Origin: Hordeum vulgare subsp. vulgare
Lineage: Eukaryota; Streptophyta; Magnoliopsida; Poales; Poaceae
Direction: 5' to 3'
Length of the DNA: 64,000 bases
NCBI RefSeq assembly: GCF_904849725.1
Contig: NC_058521.1
Coordinates: 339,992,638 to 340,056,637 of the forward strand
Below, piece after piece: positions 23,354-36,699 of this stretch. The notes under the pieces were generated by a model. That model was not told where the DNA came from. It made no database searches and worked only from the letters and a program-made list of their open reading frames with translations. Each line of letters begins with the position of its first letter. The stretch's first letter is position 1. A program made the position numbers and the translations under genes.

Positions 23354-26300
23354 TGTAGGGACCCCGACTTACGAGTCGAGATCGCCGAATGAACGTGCTC
23401 AGTAATCCCATAGATCAATGCTCACCGAACACACAAAAACTGCATAACAAGAGTCTTACATCCATACATAACGTTTGATACAATAATTGACCTTTGCGGT
23501 TGAGCATTACATATATAGGGCCTCGAGGGCCAACACACCAAACTTGACCAATAACGGAAATATCGGTCGAAAGCGTGAACCCATGCCATCAGCCTTAACC
23601 TACAAGAATTCTGACTGGAAAGCGTCCTAGTTCGCAGGAACGTCACCAAGTTACTCTTCACCATATCTTGTTCTCTCATACCTGGTCAACGAAGTAACCA
23701 GTGGCAAACCAATGAGAACTTGGAATGTATTCGCAAACATCCCATGAGATGGATAATGTTGTGATGTGATAATAGGTGATATGCATCATTTGCCGAAAGC
23801 AAGTTTGTTTGCAAATAAACATAATCATATACGGGTATGGACATGCATCATAAGCTAGATGGTATTCAGAAGAATAGGTTACAAATATCAACATATCTGC
23901 CGAGGGTTGATTATGTTTCACCCGATATGCCAAGTCACCAAACTTGGTCATATCAACTCTTTTAGATAACACCTTTAAACACGCACACACACTTGTTTTA
24001 TGCGGAAACGACTGGATGTTGTTTAAGCAGCACCACCCAACTGTACCTGACCGTGGACGCGGTTATTCGAATAATTTTACACTCTGTATAGGTTGTACGT
24101 TGTACCCACGAGATCCGGGAAACTTCCGTGTCATCCACAACTTGCGGTATATAACATAGCAGACGTAAGTACCCGATCAATGCCTTTCCCTTGATGATAC
24201 TCGACAAAGAGTTCCACTCGATTGGTACCCAGCCTACATTACAAGCACCAACTCTGGATAGTATCATCCATGCGGGGACCAACGGTGTGCCTGGAACACG
24301 TAAAAACGTCATAGTCGTCCTACCTCGCATGATCCCGTCACGAGAGTGACCACACATCACTCCCGCCACTAGTAATGTGGCTCTTTGCTAGCACCAACCA
24401 AAGTAATCAACAAACCCCGTCCCATAAAGGGGTAACATGGTCGCACATGTAAGGTTGGGACGGTCGACACATCATACATCTATTCCCATTTACTAAACCA
24501 CTCACACCAAAAATATATTTTTCCCGGTGCACCACTTCTCCACAAGTGGTAAACTATCTCATTAATTATCACCATCGGGCATTAGTGGCACCCGACGTGG
24601 TTTTCATAAAACCTTTGATATATACCATCATCAAGCTCATGCTTCTACTATGCGCAGCACTACTGTCTACTTGTCAACATGATATTAGCGTGACCGTCAT
24701 AGGTGGTAGGATCATGCTCCAATGCAAGTGCTCCGGAGGAGCCATCGGAAACATCATATGGAATGGGAATAATTGATCTACTAGCATGCAATATAATATT
24801 TGCTCAAACATGGTCAAAGGGCTCCTTGCCTTTTCTCACATGAGTCCTCGGGGTCTTTGAGGTCTTCCGGTCCAACTACGAGTACTCCCTCAACTATCGT
24901 TGGAAACAAACACAGTAAGCCACACAGCAAGGAGAAACAAAAGTGCTATATAAATATGAGTTTTATTTTCCTTGGACCTCTCTGGTCATAAGAAAATACC
25001 TGGAGCTTGCTATAGGAGGTTTGGATCATCAGGGATTTTTGAATGGATGAAGGGATGAATAGGTGATCCTTAAAGAAGCCTACAGAAAATATTATGATAA
25101 AAATGAGTGGAGGCACTCATTTACTAGAGCATAATTTTAGAAACATCTAGGAAGTTGTTTCATGGGATTTTGAGTTTATATGAATATCCTAGAGATGTTC
25201 TAACATTGGATAAATAGCAAAAGGAAGCTATTTATTTAATGCAACAGAATCATGCCAGATAAAAATGTTGACCAAGGCTTCAAAAATAGGGCATGATATT
25301 GGAAGGCTATGGAATTTGGAATCACTCCATTTGGAGTTGATTTGAAACCTGTGGGATTTTTGAAAGGTGAGGCCAGGAGTATTAAAATCTGTATTTGAAC
25401 AATAATACAACAGAAAAGTAGTTTGGAAAAATGTGCAAAGAACATCTTTGTACAGCCCTTGATTTTAGGAACCTGCAGAAATTTGAACCAACCAATTTGG
25501 AGTTACGATGAATTGTTCAGGGATTTGTAAAGTTGGTGATAAAAACAAAAAAGATAAGAGGGGGTTGAACCGGGGAATTAAACTGCGCTCAAGGTGACAG
25601 TCAGGCAAATGGGCCAACCCAGCAGCTCAACTTGGGGTAGCAGGCCACATGGGAGGAGCATTCACCTTAATACGCCATCGGCTCGGGGAAGGCGCAAAGC
25701 GCCGGGGCGCCTCCACTTAACAGGTGGGCCTCAACCCTAGCTCACTTTTGAGCAGGGCCCGATCGCCAGGTCCATCCCCTACCTCCAGCACGGGTAGAGG
25801 ATGAACAAGGGAAGGCGAGGCCGAAGTTCCGGTGCCTGGGCCAGCCCTGGCGCCGCTCTGGTCACCGGCACGCTTGGGGGAATGAGCCGCCTCGGGCTTG
25901 GGGTCCCGTTTGTGCCGGAGAACCGAGGGTCGAGCAGGGCCTTTGGCCGCAGCGGTCGACGGACGGGTGGCCCTCGCTGTAGCCCTGTGATGATGGAAGC
26001 AAGGGGAGGAAGGTTCAGGGGAGCTAATAAGTTTTCTAGGCTGCTTTGGGGATGCTCAAAGGAGAGGGGGAACGCCCGGGTGCTCTGATTTGGAGATGGC
26101 CGACAGGAGCGCTTCGGCCATTGCCGGCAATGGAAAGCTCTAGAGGAAGAGCTGTTGGTTCCCTCGCTTCCTGGACGTGGAGAGGGGTAAGAGGAAGTGA
26201 GGGAGAGCCAGAGAGGCTCGGGGTGAGGAGATAAGAGAGGGGGAAGAGAGAGAGAGAGAGCTCAGGAGCTCTCGAGATGCTCTCGGCGCGGGGAGACCAC

Positions 26301-28213
26301 TCGTCCCAGAGGGGTCTTGGCTGCTTCTAGGCGTCGGGGAGGGCTTGTATTGGTCAAGGGAGACCCCATGGCGCACTGATTGGAGATGGGACAACTGGAT
26401 ACAACATGGAAGATGAAGACAAGGTGCAGAGCACCATTCTTGCACGCCAGGGTAGTGGTCACGACCCCACTTGGTGTACTGGACCACCCCTTGGCCAGGC
26501 CAAGGTGTTAAGCATGCAAGGCATGCATGCCACAAAGCCCGGGTGGAGTTTGGACCCCAAGTGGATCAGTTTAGACTCGGGTTTGACTACCATTCAGTTT
26601 GTATAAGTAAACTTAAGGCTGGAATTGAGGGTGGTTACTGGATTATTTTGGGAATGAAACTATGTCTAGCAGTGTTTGGAAGGGAAGGAATACATTACTA
26701 CAACGTTTCAGCCCCAAGAGGAGGTGTCTAGCTAGCAGCTACAGTTCAAAACTACATTTCTGCGAGAAATCAAGTTTCAAATGTGCTGCTCATTTTTCCA
26801 CATGAGCATGCTATATTTTGAGATGAAATGGTGCATTATCATGCAAGAGATGACCTGGAAGAATGTGGGGGCTTTGGCTTAAGTAGAGGCATAGGAAGAG
26901 GGGTAAAAATGGTGCTGCCATGGTGAAGATGATGGGTAGCTACAAGGAGTATCCCTCCAACAATTGACCACAGGCCATTCCAAGCTACTGGAGGTAAAAA
27001 TATAACTAGGGAAAGCTGTGGTAAAAATTTAAGCTCAAGGGTAATAGTGGAATGGGCCAAAGTAGCCACTTTGGTGAGTGGACACAAGGTGTTTGATGAG
27101 TGTCAAGGCTACCAGCTGGACTTCAATTGAGATGAAATTTAACAATCTCAAATAATAGATGAAAATAAGCTTGGACACCAAATTTGGGATTTGGTGGAGA
27201 AGGTTTACAATGTAGACTTGGAAAACCCATGAAATGGGCACAAATGGCCTTCTGCTTACAAAACTATTCAAATCAATTCCAACAAATCTAATATTTGGTG
27301 TGGGGCATTATTTGAGAATTAAATCATGCCCAAAAAGTTTGGGGTCAATTGGAGAAACTATATAATATAAAGTTTCCAAAAGTCGGAAATCAACAGAGAG
27401 GGTCTTTAGGGGCTTGGGAAAGGTAATTCTATTCTGCTTGATGCACAACTTGGTGTGGATGCGTTATTGGGGTATTTGAACATGTCTACCAAATTTGAGC
27501 GCAAATGGAGACACTTGGCAATCTAGAGTTGCTCAAATTTGGATCTGGATAGATAGGGTTTTAGAATAATTAGGGGAATCAAATCAACTTGGATTGACAT
27601 GAAACTTGGCAAGATAATCACATATGTCATATGTGACATGCTACAATTTTACAGGAATTTATTGAGAATATAGAAATATTCCAAAAGCTTGAAATAGGCA
27701 GGAAGGGTTTTGAAGGAGTTTCCCTAATTTTTCTCAAATATTGTGAAAGCAATAAAAATATCTTTCCTTCATAAGAGACGATTTCTAGCCTCACAGGAAG
27801 GCATTTCAATAAAATAGTAAAATAACCTTTAAATTAATAATATTGTGGTTTTGGGAAGCCATTTTGATAACGGGTTTGAAATAAAATAATTGGTGCAAAA
27901 AAAATTCCCTAATTTGAGGACTTGTAGTACAAATCCCAACTCAGGGGGTTTTGAAAGCTTAAATCAAAGAAATGCTTTTTGATAAAAATAATATTTGGTA
28001 AAAAAAGTTTTTGGTCATACACACATGGCATGGTCATTAGGCAAGGGTTTGGGTCAAGGAGCTGAGTCTGGAGAGTAACAGGAATTATTGAGAATCAAAC
28101 ACAGGCATGCAAACAAGCAAGCAAAAAACAGTCACATGAAGCATCACAAGCACTCATAAAAAATAATTGGTCCTAATTTTTGAGAAAATTTAAATCAGTC
28201 AGGAGAGTTAAAA
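23354..28213 (+). repeat. Copy B: long (about 4.9 kb) LTR-like repeat
   Basis: The start TGTAGGGACCCCGACTTACG at 23354 is an LTR-type start after a purine tract. The 3' 1.2 kb is collinear with copy A. In between is non-coding sequence, including a GC-rich segment at 25680-26300 with a short (GA)n tract near 26245. LTRs of this length without coding capacity fit the LARD (Sukkula-like) class; this is inference. The 3' end lacks the final CAGGGTGTGAC of copy A and stops near 28213. Parts of the interval could be separate insertions. Confidence 0.5.
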
Positions 28214-28465
28214 AAACCATGATCATATTTATCACTTGTGAGTTCTTCCTTTTGTTCTTGAGGCCACGGGAGAAGTCATATTGCAAGCAGCCATGTGAAG
28301 TTGATATTCATTCGATATTTTGATGCTACGAATGTGGTGATTCCCTTAGTATTGCTTTGTGAACGTCGACTACATGATACTTCACCATATTTGGGACTAA
28401 GGGAATGCATTGTGGAGTAGTTATTAGATAGTGGGTTGCGAGAGTGACATAAACTTAAACCCTAG
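28214..28465 (+). repeat. Fragment of unclassified Triticeae repeat, target of the Copia array
   Basis: It contains GTTCTTGAGGCCACGGGAGA, TGAAGTTGATATTCATTCGA and TTAAACCCTAG, a familiar Triticeae repeat block that normally continues past AAACCCTAG. It is cut exactly there by LTR1 (28466). The five bases CCTAG at 28461-28465 are the candidate left target-site duplicate; the right one would be beyond the window. Confidence 0.55.
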
Positions 28466-29696
28466 TGAAAGGACGTGGATGTCCCCTTTGTGATCTTTGT
28501 GGTGAATAGGCATTTAAAATAATTACGGTTTAGTCTTGAACAAATGCAGAATAAAACTAACTATTAATTTGTTAGGCAGAAAACCTAAGACATCTAGGCT
28601 CACCTATGTTCACTAACAACTTATGCTAAGGAAGATACAAAAAAAAGTGATATCAAGATATATAACAATAAACAATATGGCGATGACAAAGTAAAGTGCA
28701 TAAGTAAAAGGCTAAGGTAAGAGATAACCGAGGCACGCGGAGGCGACGATGTATCCCAAAGTGCACACCCTTGCGGATGCTAATCTTCGTTTGGAACGGC
28801 CTGGAGGCACAATGCTCCCCAAGATGTCACTAAGCTAGCGTAATCTCCTCACGCCCTCGCACAATGCAAGATGTCGTGATTCCACTAAGGAACCATTGAG
28901 GCCGATCACTGAACCCGTACAAACAAGGCTGGGGCAATCTCCACAACTTATTTGTAGGCTCCCAACAACACCAGGAAGCTTCACCACAATGTAATATGGG
29001 TTCAAGATAACCACTAAGGCTCAAGGCAATCTCCACAACCTAATTGGAGACCCCGACGCTTGCCCCGAGCTTTACACCACAATTACTCAGCTCCGAGGCA
29101 CAACCAAGGTTCTACGAAGCCAAAGCACCCAAGAAGAACAAGTATTAGGGTATCAAGCACCCAAGTGTAATAGAGTTCTCAAACTTCACTTCCACGTATC
29201 ACCATGGAGAACTCAAACCTATGCACCAAATGCAATGGTAAGGGCACACCTAGTGCCCAAGTCCTTCTCTCCCAAATTCCTCCACAACAACTAATATTAG
29301 GGAACAAAATGAGAGGTAGAACGAAGAAGAACACGAAGAAATCCAAGATCTAGATCCAAGGGGAAATATAGATCTAGATCTCCTCTCTCTTTTCCCTCAA
29401 GAACTAGCAAGAATCATTAGAGGGATTGATAGTTAGCAAGCTCAAAGAAGGTGAACAATGGGGGAAGAACACGAACTCAATGGATAGAAAACCATTGGGG
29501 AAGAAGATCCCCTTTTATATGGGGGGAGGAATCTGCTCGTTACCCACTACATCTGCACGAGCCAGAGAGCTACTACCACTCCTCGGAGCCGTACTACCGA
29601 TGATAAGAGGTACCGCTGAGGTAGAGGGAGGCCGCACAAAGAGGGGGCAAGGACAAAAGTACCGCCAGGAGCGGTAGTAATAAGTGGTACTACCGC
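28466..29696 (-). repeat. Copia LTR1 (truncated)
   Basis: It starts TGAAAGGACGTGGATGTCC at 28466 and is collinear with LTR2 and LTR3. It ends inside the 'ACTACCGC' rich part at about 29696, where gag sequence begins; LTR3 continues some 750 bp further. A TATA-like TATAAAAGG (minus, about 29509-29520; one base differs from the other copies) precedes the transcribed part. Confidence 0.8.
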
Positions 29697-30299
29697 CCTT
29701 CTTGTGACTCTTTTCCGAATCTTTATTCAAAGAATTGACTTGGGCCTTGAGCTCTTTGATTTCCTCTACATGGTTAGTATCAACACAAGTACTAGAGGAA
29801 GTATAAGCTTCATTGTTAGACAAACAAGGCAATGAAAATAATTCATCACAAGATGTAGCAATATTATGAGTAGATGAATTACGAGGACTAGCACATGGCA
29901 ATATACCATTCCGACTAGAAGTGGTGCTAATGTCCACATGAGGCTAACTTGATGTTACCTTGGTAGTAATAGCCTCATGAGCTACTTTTAGCACATTATG
30001 AAATACTAGAAGATCATCATGAGAGCAACTCAAGTTGTGCCCTCTTCTCAACATTCTCCTTTAGTATGGATGCTTCACACGAAATAGAGACAGAAGCACA
30101 AGCATCATCATTAACAACAAGAGGAAAACGAAACATGGCAAGCTTTTTTGCATATGAAGCTTCAATTTGAGAATGAGACTCGGTGAGTTCGGAGAGCGAA
30201 CTCTTAATAGCCCTTGGTCCATTTCGAGGTGATCATAGTCCTCAAGGACTTTAAAATGAGAAATTTAAAGCTTATCATTTTTAGTTCTAAACTCATTAT
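29697..30299 (-). pseudogene. Copia gag1, C-terminal segment
   Basis: Minus-strand coiled-coil Gag: SSTCVDTNHVEEIKELKAQV, then NKDSEKSHKKGG, where it fuses to LTR1. The collinear intact sequence is at 57358-57990. The right end at 30299 is the insertion point of the Gypsy element. The rest of this gag resumes at 54829. The zinc knuckle that normally follows is deleted. Confidence 0.8.
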
Positions 30300-30465
30300 T
30301 GTAGGATTTCGGGCTCTGCAAAACCCTTAATATTCCTCGGGGCCTTAGCGCGTTTGTCACCGTTGGGCTCTAGCCGACAAGTAAGTCCCTCGCCCCCGCC
30401 TCTTTTCTTGATTATCCCATGAGTTGCTTGATGGTTGATTTTGCCTCTTCTCCAGCACGCCCTCC

Positions 30466-30873
30466 ACCAAGAAACCCAATCTTGGCGAGCTTTAGGAGAA
30501 GGTGGAGGGGCTGCGGGCCAAACTCGAGGGCACCGACGCCGCCCTCCAGGCCACCCGCTAGGGCAAGGCGGAGGCCAAGGCGGAGCTGGCGTGGCTGCAG
30601 AGCCAGGTCCAGGAGGCTACCGACACCATTCAGGCATCCCAGGATGAAGCGGCGTATGCCTAGATGATGGCGTCCTAGTGCGCCAAACAGTTCGAGGGCA
30701 TCGCCGACCGGGCGGCTGACTTGACGCACCGATTTGCAGGGGTGGCCCCAACGCTACCAAACATGAGGAGCGACCGGAGCTACCCCGCCTTCTTCCAAAA
30801 GGTAGTGAAGGCGCTGGAGGCTAGCATCTCCCACGTGCAGGAGGCCAGCGCGTTCGGCGCCGCGAGCTTCTAG
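30466..30873 (+). pseudogene. Extra ORF fragment of the Gypsy element (antisense)
   Basis: One plus frame: EKVEGLRAKLEGTDAALQAT, a stop, KAEAKAELAWLQSQVQEATD, two stops, AKQFEGIADRAADLTHRFAG, VAPTLPNMRSDRSYPAFFQ, KVVKALEASISHVQEA. The coiled coil followed by FAGVAPTLPN and RSYPAFF is the C-terminal part of the extra ORF of grass Gypsy elements, the same class as 13338-16545. It is on the strand opposite to the PBS and gag of its element. Function unknown; only a fragment. Confidence 0.65.
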
Positions 30874-31599
30874 GCTTTGCCTTGACACTCGTCTTGTCCC
30901 TCGTCCCGGAGTTTAATCTCCAGCGCGTCATTCAGCCGGTGCGTGCTATGTCCCGTCATTCTCTCCGGTACGAAGTTCGCTCGCGTATGAACACTCTGGT
31001 GGAGCGGTATGTCCAGGTGCCCGCTTCCAGCGACGATTAGGGCTCCGACGCCGACCCTGTAGGCGCCATGGGCAACGTCGGCAGCCCCTCCCCCTAGGCG
31101 CCCTCCAGCTTGTGTTTCCTTCCCTCGCAATAGTGGATTAAGAACTTTGCCCGTTTGGGCGTTAAACTTTTGTTCGTTACCTTCGTCGTTCGTCGTTTTC
31201 CCTTTCGCTCTTGAATTGATGGTTTTCTCTCTGGTGGTCGTCGCGGCTTGGCTTCAGAGCTTAGGGACCATCAGTGCCCCAGCCAGTGCTTGGGGGAAAC
31301 AGCGACCAGGGCCCTCAAGAGGTTCCGTCCTCTCGAGGCTTCGCTCGTGCCACTTTATGCTTGGTCGTCGGCTTCGTTCCTCGCCGCAGCTGAATCCTTA
31401 GGCTCTGCGTCCCTTTGTTAGTACGCATGTTTTTAACTTGTTGTTAGTTTGGCATGAAACCAAATGATCCCCATTCGGAATTGTGGGGTACTTAGCTCAT
31501 GGAGTTGTGCCGGTCCCTTCCATAGCTACTTATGAGTACCTCCTTCTCTGTAGGTGTGATGGGGTGGAGTCCCTTTCATCCCTCTATGTTTGTGGGCCC

Positions 31600-32773
31600 T
31601 TTCCCCGCATGGTGCCCGGTGAGGCTCCTGAGGCTCGATGCTGAGGAGCCCCCTTTGGCGTTTGAGTGATTCCTCTCCCCGTTTCTTTGGTAGTCCCCTT
31701 AGGACACCCTAAGGCCTCCTGAGACTCTTTGTGGTGATATTGTGCTTCGATCCGGACCCCCGAGCGGGGGTTGATTGCCGAAAGTGTTCGCCCCTCGGAC
31801 GGCAAGTCCTTGCTTTCGCTTCACGGCCCCTAGGCGCGGTGCGGAGCGTTTAGCTCCTTAGAGAATGTTATCCAGAAAAGAGGCTTCACCACCAGCGAAT
31901 ACGAGAAAGCGCAAGAGAAAGATCCACCCCAGCCCCCTTTTGTTTTTCAAACATCAACTTTTAAAATTGGCAAATGTAAGTCCGGAAGAAGATAGTTCGA
32001 AATCCAGAAAAATCAAGCAAACGCCGCATCTGACACTTAAGCTGGCATAGTCATTGGTGGACTATATGGGTTTCCTTGTTAGCTGCGGGCATAGTCATTG
32101 GTGGACTAAGTTGATTGCCTTCATCTCCACCCAGTGAGGAGCATAGGTATTCCACTAGGCGTGGGGGTGGACCCCTTCCGCGTCCTCAGCGGGCCCTGGG
32201 CGTATGCAGCCTCAGCTCGTTATTATCTGAGAGTGTCACATTGGGGGTGTATATGGGAGGTCGCGAGGACGCTTTGGCCTCACAAGTGTCCCTACAACCG
32301 AGGCATAGGCGCCTGATTCCGGAAGTCATTGGTGGGCTTTGTTGATTTCCTTTATCTATACCCAGCGCGGAGCATAGGTCTTCCACTAGGCGTGGGGTGG
32401 ACTCCTTCCACCTCCTCGGGAAGACCTGGGCGTATACAGCCACGGCTCGTTATTACGTGAGAGTTTCACGGGATGAAGTAGGTTCTGGAAGGATTGAAGG
32501 ATGATGTAGAGGTGCGACGGGTTGATGCAAGTCCTACGCGCTCCTTCTCTTGATGCCGGTTAAGGGCTTTTCTATGGCTCGACGTCGACAGGTACGAGTC
32601 CCGCACATTTCCCTGCCGTCGTGAGGCGCCTCACAAGGCAAGGCCCCGACATCCCCGATATCGACTGGACCTGGATGGCACCAGGGTAGTCAAGTGGCTT
32701 TGTGACCGGTAAGGCTCCTGAGGCGCGATGCTTAGGAGCCCCCTTTAACGTTTGAGCTGCTCTGAGTCGCTAA
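31600..32773 (+). repeat. GC-rich tandem repeats of the Gypsy element, left block
   Basis: Units with GGCTCCTGAGGCTCGATGCT and GGAGCCCCCTTTGGCGTTTG occur at about 31619 and 32708. A second two-copy repeat of about 235 bp (about 32091 and 32325) carries AGTCATTGGTGG, TTCCACTAGGCGTGGGG and GGCTCGTTATTA. Non-coding. CACTA1 inserted right after the 32708 unit. Confidence 0.8.
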
Positions 32774-33420
32774 CACTACTAGAATCTGCTGGTTTGTCGA
32801 CAGCCAGAGGTGACGGCAATGACCTGTTTAACGGACGGGAAAGGCTTTGCCATCAGTGTGCGGTCGGCAAAGGAGTCGGCCACGATTTTATCGGCAATCA
32901 CCTTCTTTGACATAAGCTGCAAATGGATAGACGGCAACGCCTTTGCCATCAGCTTTTTGGCGCGGGCTGACGGCACAGAGCAATTGCGGCAACGACGCAA
33001 GCCGAGCCCCGTTAGAGGGTTAACGGCAGGCTTTGCCGTCAGCTGGAAGCTGGCGGACGGCAAAGTTCTTGTGGGCCATACGTTTTAGGGATGCTAGCAG
33101 CTCTAACATGTGGGTCCCCTCTTTTCCCATAACCGGAGCACAGCTGACGGCAAAGCCGAAAACCTGGGTCCCCTGGGTACCCTCTTTTCCCACAACCTAA
33201 GCATAGCTGTCGGCAAAGCCGAAAACCTGGGTCCCCTGGGTCCCCTCTTTGCCCAAAACCGAAGCACAGCTGACGGCAAAGCCGAAAATCTGGGAAAATT
33301 TGGTTCTCATAGTTGCCAGGTTACATAGGCTATCGCCACGTGTCCTTCTTTGTTGTAAGCCCACCAACGGCATAGGTGTTGCCGTCAGTAAGCTGTAGGC
33401 AAAGACCCACTCTGCTTTTT
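32774..33420. repeat. CACTA1 left terminal and subterminal repeats
   Basis: Multiple copies of GACGGCAAAG and TTTGCCGTC in both orientations follow the terminus. At 33110-33290 there are three tandem copies of about 65 bp containing CAGCTGACGGCAAAGCCGAA (one copy reads TGTCGG). In En/Spm such motifs bind the second transposon protein; binding here is inferred. Confidence 0.85.
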
Positions 33421-33785
33421 TTTATATTTGTTTTCTGTTAATTCCCTGCATTTGCAAAACATAGATACAAACAACAATATATATATATATTCCCAGGCCC
33501 TAAACAGCACCACAAGTGCATCACAAAGTGCAAACAGCACCACAAGTGCATCACAAAGTGCAAACAGCACCAATATATGTAATTAAAGTGCATACAAGAT
33601 CACAAAGTATTACAAAGCATCACAAGTGCATCCGCAAATACAAGTGCATTACAAAGTTCATCTAAGACTACATGAGTACAGTCCCTGGAGCATCCATCCA
33701 TATACCATGTTTCTTTATCAAAATCTGCATAATGAGAAAAAAGTTAGAAGAAGAATACAATAAGAAAGAAGTTAAATTAAGCTAA

Positions 33786-34015
33786 GCAATTAGAAGAAGA
33801 AGTGGAAGAAGAAGAACAAGAACAAGAACAAGAAGAACAAGAAGACGAAGAAGAAGAAGAAGAACAAGAAGAAGAAGAAGAAGATGGAGAAAAAGAAAGT
33901 AGAGAAAAAGGAAGAATAAGAAGATTTGTTCTTCTTATTATATCTTTTTCTCCTCTTTCTTCTTCTCTCATTTCTTCATCTCTTCATTGTTCTTCTCTTC
34001 TGGTTTCCTTCTAAA
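33786..34015. repeat. GAA-rich tract followed by TTC-rich tract
   Basis: About 130 bases of nearly pure purine (GAA, CAA, GAG units) on the plus strand are followed after a short spacer by a pyrimidine (TTC/TCTT) tract, giving a fold-back with low sequence complexity. The open frames across it (Glu-rich or Ser-rich) are artefacts. Similar pairs occur in CACTA2 at 43509-43800 and 44508-44760. Confidence 0.85.
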
Positions 34016-34279
34016 CTTTCTAAACTAATTATGTCATTTTTGAGCTCTAATATCAAATAATTATGCTATTTTTTGTGTTATCAAGTAATTATGTCAGTTT
34101 TGAAGTAAGTAAGCTAATTATGTAATTTTTTAGGTAAGTAAGCTAATTATCAACTAGAATTTATTAAGCTAACTAAACCATGGCTAATATCAACTAGAAT
34201 TTACTAAGCTAACTAAAGCATGGCATAATCTAAGTTGATCTAAACAATAAGAAGAATAAGAAGGAGAGGAATAACTTAC

Positions 34280-36619
34280 CGAATGCCAAGAAACGGAGTA
34301 GAAGCACCACCTCCGTTGGTCGTTGGGTTATTAGGGCTCTCACCACGAGAAGTAAAGGGATCATGGGATTCAACTCTGGAATGATTCTGCAACAAGGCAA
34401 GAGTTAAAATATGTGGTTAGCATGGCGATAGACAATGGTATAAGACCGTGCAAGGTTGGTCATTGAAAGGGAACTCACCGTTCCCACCGGAGAAGGCATC
34501 GGCGGAGGGGGCGGCAAACCTTGCTTCTCACACATAGCCTGCAAATTAGTTTTCGAGGAGTCAAAGAAATAGCCATGTTTCTTCTCACACATAGCCTTGC
34601 TTCTCACACAACTGACTTACCGCAACGAAGTCGTGCATGGCCTTCGCATGGGCATTGTTGCGTGCCCTCTCCTCCTCAAGCAACCTCTGCGTACTTCGGT
34701 CCCTCTCCAACAAGAGCATGCTGGCCTCCCACTCCTTCTCAAGTGCGGCCTGCAACCACACCTCAAAAGGAATTTTCATCATCCATCCAAGGACAAATGA
34801 ACGAAAGAAATAATGAAGAAAACTAACCTCGATGGCAAGATCAACTGGCCTCGCGCATTGCCGTATTACAGGAGCGGAGCTCGTTTGCCTCGCCTTGATC
34901 TGAGATAGAGTCTTACTGATAGGGACGAAGCCATCACACATGGCCAGCGTGCCATGACTCTTACCGCCACCAGAGATCATCCACGCCTCCGGATCGATAG
35001 GATTCTGGCTCGGGTTAAAGTGAGTCCCGCACAGCTGTTTGACCACCTCAGAATAAGACGTCATCTTGCTGTAGGCGGACAGGCTTGTGTACGCCGACGA
35101 CCCGTCCCCCTCAGAATATGCCTTCACCGTCTTGTACGAGCCCTTATGGGCCATGCTAAACGCGATGTATCCCTGAGGCTCGGGCTTGTTATTGTGTTTG
35201 GCCTACACGAAAAGACAAAGAATTAGTACAACAAAAATCATGAATGAATGAATTATTGATGAAACAAAACAAGGCACACGTACCCATTTTTTGGCGTATT
35301 GGTTGATGTTGGCATTGCCTTGGTGGTGTGGCACACCAACCAATTGGGCACGACGGTCCTTCGCCATAGTGTGGGTGCTCAACCAAGCCTATGTGCACCA
35401 CCTGTCCACTATCATCTCCCAACAATCCATTTTATCGGCCAACCATCTCGGGGGCACCTATGAATGTAAGTTAATGAAGCATGAAACTAAGTACTATAAC
35501 TAAATGGACCTAACTAGACCTAACAAAACTATTAAAGAATTGATCCTTGGAAGTTACATACCTCCATGTACTCGGTCTTATCAAGGTAAATCTTTCGACA
35601 TGCAGTCTTTGTCTTCGGCTACCCTTGCTTGGCATACCAATCTCGAACAGCCTGAACACGCAGCTCGTGCCTCGTGTTATTGAATAAACTCTTGCACTCT
35701 TTCACGAGGTTCTTCTTGGCCGCCTCCTCCATCCCCTCCGCGACCCTAAAGTAACTCTGCAATTATGCCATATAGATGCATAGATGAATAGTGAAATGAT
35801 TTGGAAGGAAATAACAATGTATAAATTTGTATACTTTTTATTTGCTAAAATAATAGTTACCCAAAAATCAGCCAACACCTTGTCGGCCACGCTCACTCAA
35901 ACAACACCATTCACATGTGTGTTTTCCGGGAGCAGAGCGGCTTGGTAGTGCTCCCACTTGAGTCCTAGCTCGGGAACCATACCCTCACCGGGCAACTGCA
36001 CTATCCCGGGGAAGTGCTCCCTAGGTAAAGCACCAAGGAGGCAGTTTGGATTCTGGGTATTATTCGGGTAATCCCACCCCCTACATAATGATAAGGCCCC
36101 CCTACATAATGATAAGGCATAGACATTAGCTACTTGGTGAAATATAATGATATAAGGTACACAATATATATCAACTTACTTCTCGCCATCTGGCTCAATG
36201 AACGCCCTGTGGTGCAACTCCAATCGGTCTGGAACTCGTGTCATACCACGTTGGTAGACTGACTTGCTGGCAGACGGGATCCGCCTCTCTCTCTCAGCCT
36301 CCGCCTTAGCCCCCTCAGCCTCTGCCTCAGCCTCCTCCTCAGCCTCCACCTCAGCCTCAGCCCCCTGCATCGGTGTCTGGTCTTGGACGGGAGGATCCCG
36401 CACCAGTGACACCCTCGTCTGCAAGGGTGAAGTGGCTGAGACAGAAGAAGCCGAGGGTGGTGGCGACTGGCTCCTATCAGGCAGCCTCCCTCTCCCACGA
36501 CCACGTCCTCTGCCTCTCTTCTTTCCTCCGCCTCTCCCACTGGGCTCCTCGGCAAAGCTCTGCAACAAAGTTCTCCGTAGCTGCCCAGGTGCTATCCTCA
36601 ACTTATCCCCGCCTGCCAT
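34280..36619 (-). pseudogene. CACTA1 second transposon gene (Transposase_24), multi-exon
   Basis: Minus-strand exons with matching splice sites: exon 1 36619-36182 (MAGGDKLRIAPGQ, a basic Arg/Gly run, an acidic Ala/Glu run; donor GTAAGT). Exon 2 is about 36086-35868 (GWDYPNNTQNPNCLLG, acceptor TAG). Then come an exon near 35757-35565, one near 35460-35287 (DKMDCWEMIVDRWCT) and one at 35203-34828 (HFNPSQNPIDPEAW, IKARQTSSAPV). A coiled-coil exon follows at about 34751-34621 (ERDRSTQRLLEEERARNN), then small 3' exons. This is the PF03004 plant transposase pattern. A nonsense codon at 35389-35391 breaks the fourth exon. In En/Spm the analogous protein binds subterminal repeats. Confidence 0.75.
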
Positions 36620-36699
36620 GTCTCACCACCTGGAATGATAAATAGTAAAATAATTAGTAAATATTGAAGGTCAATAATTAAACGAACAATAATAAATAC

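Noticed and set aside
25801..26535. GC-rich overlapping ORFs in the long LTR-like repeat
   Set aside because: Overlapping frames on both strands, no recognised motif, and location inside non-coding repeat; GC content alone keeps the frames open.
33777..34014. Glu-rich and Ser-rich ORFs
   Set aside because: Simple GAA/TTC repeat; low-complexity peptides only.
36264..36638. 124-aa Ser/Ala/Pro-rich plus-strand ORF
   Set aside because: It is the antisense shadow of exon 1 of the CACTA1 Transposase_24 gene, which has good splice sites and a conserved counterpart.
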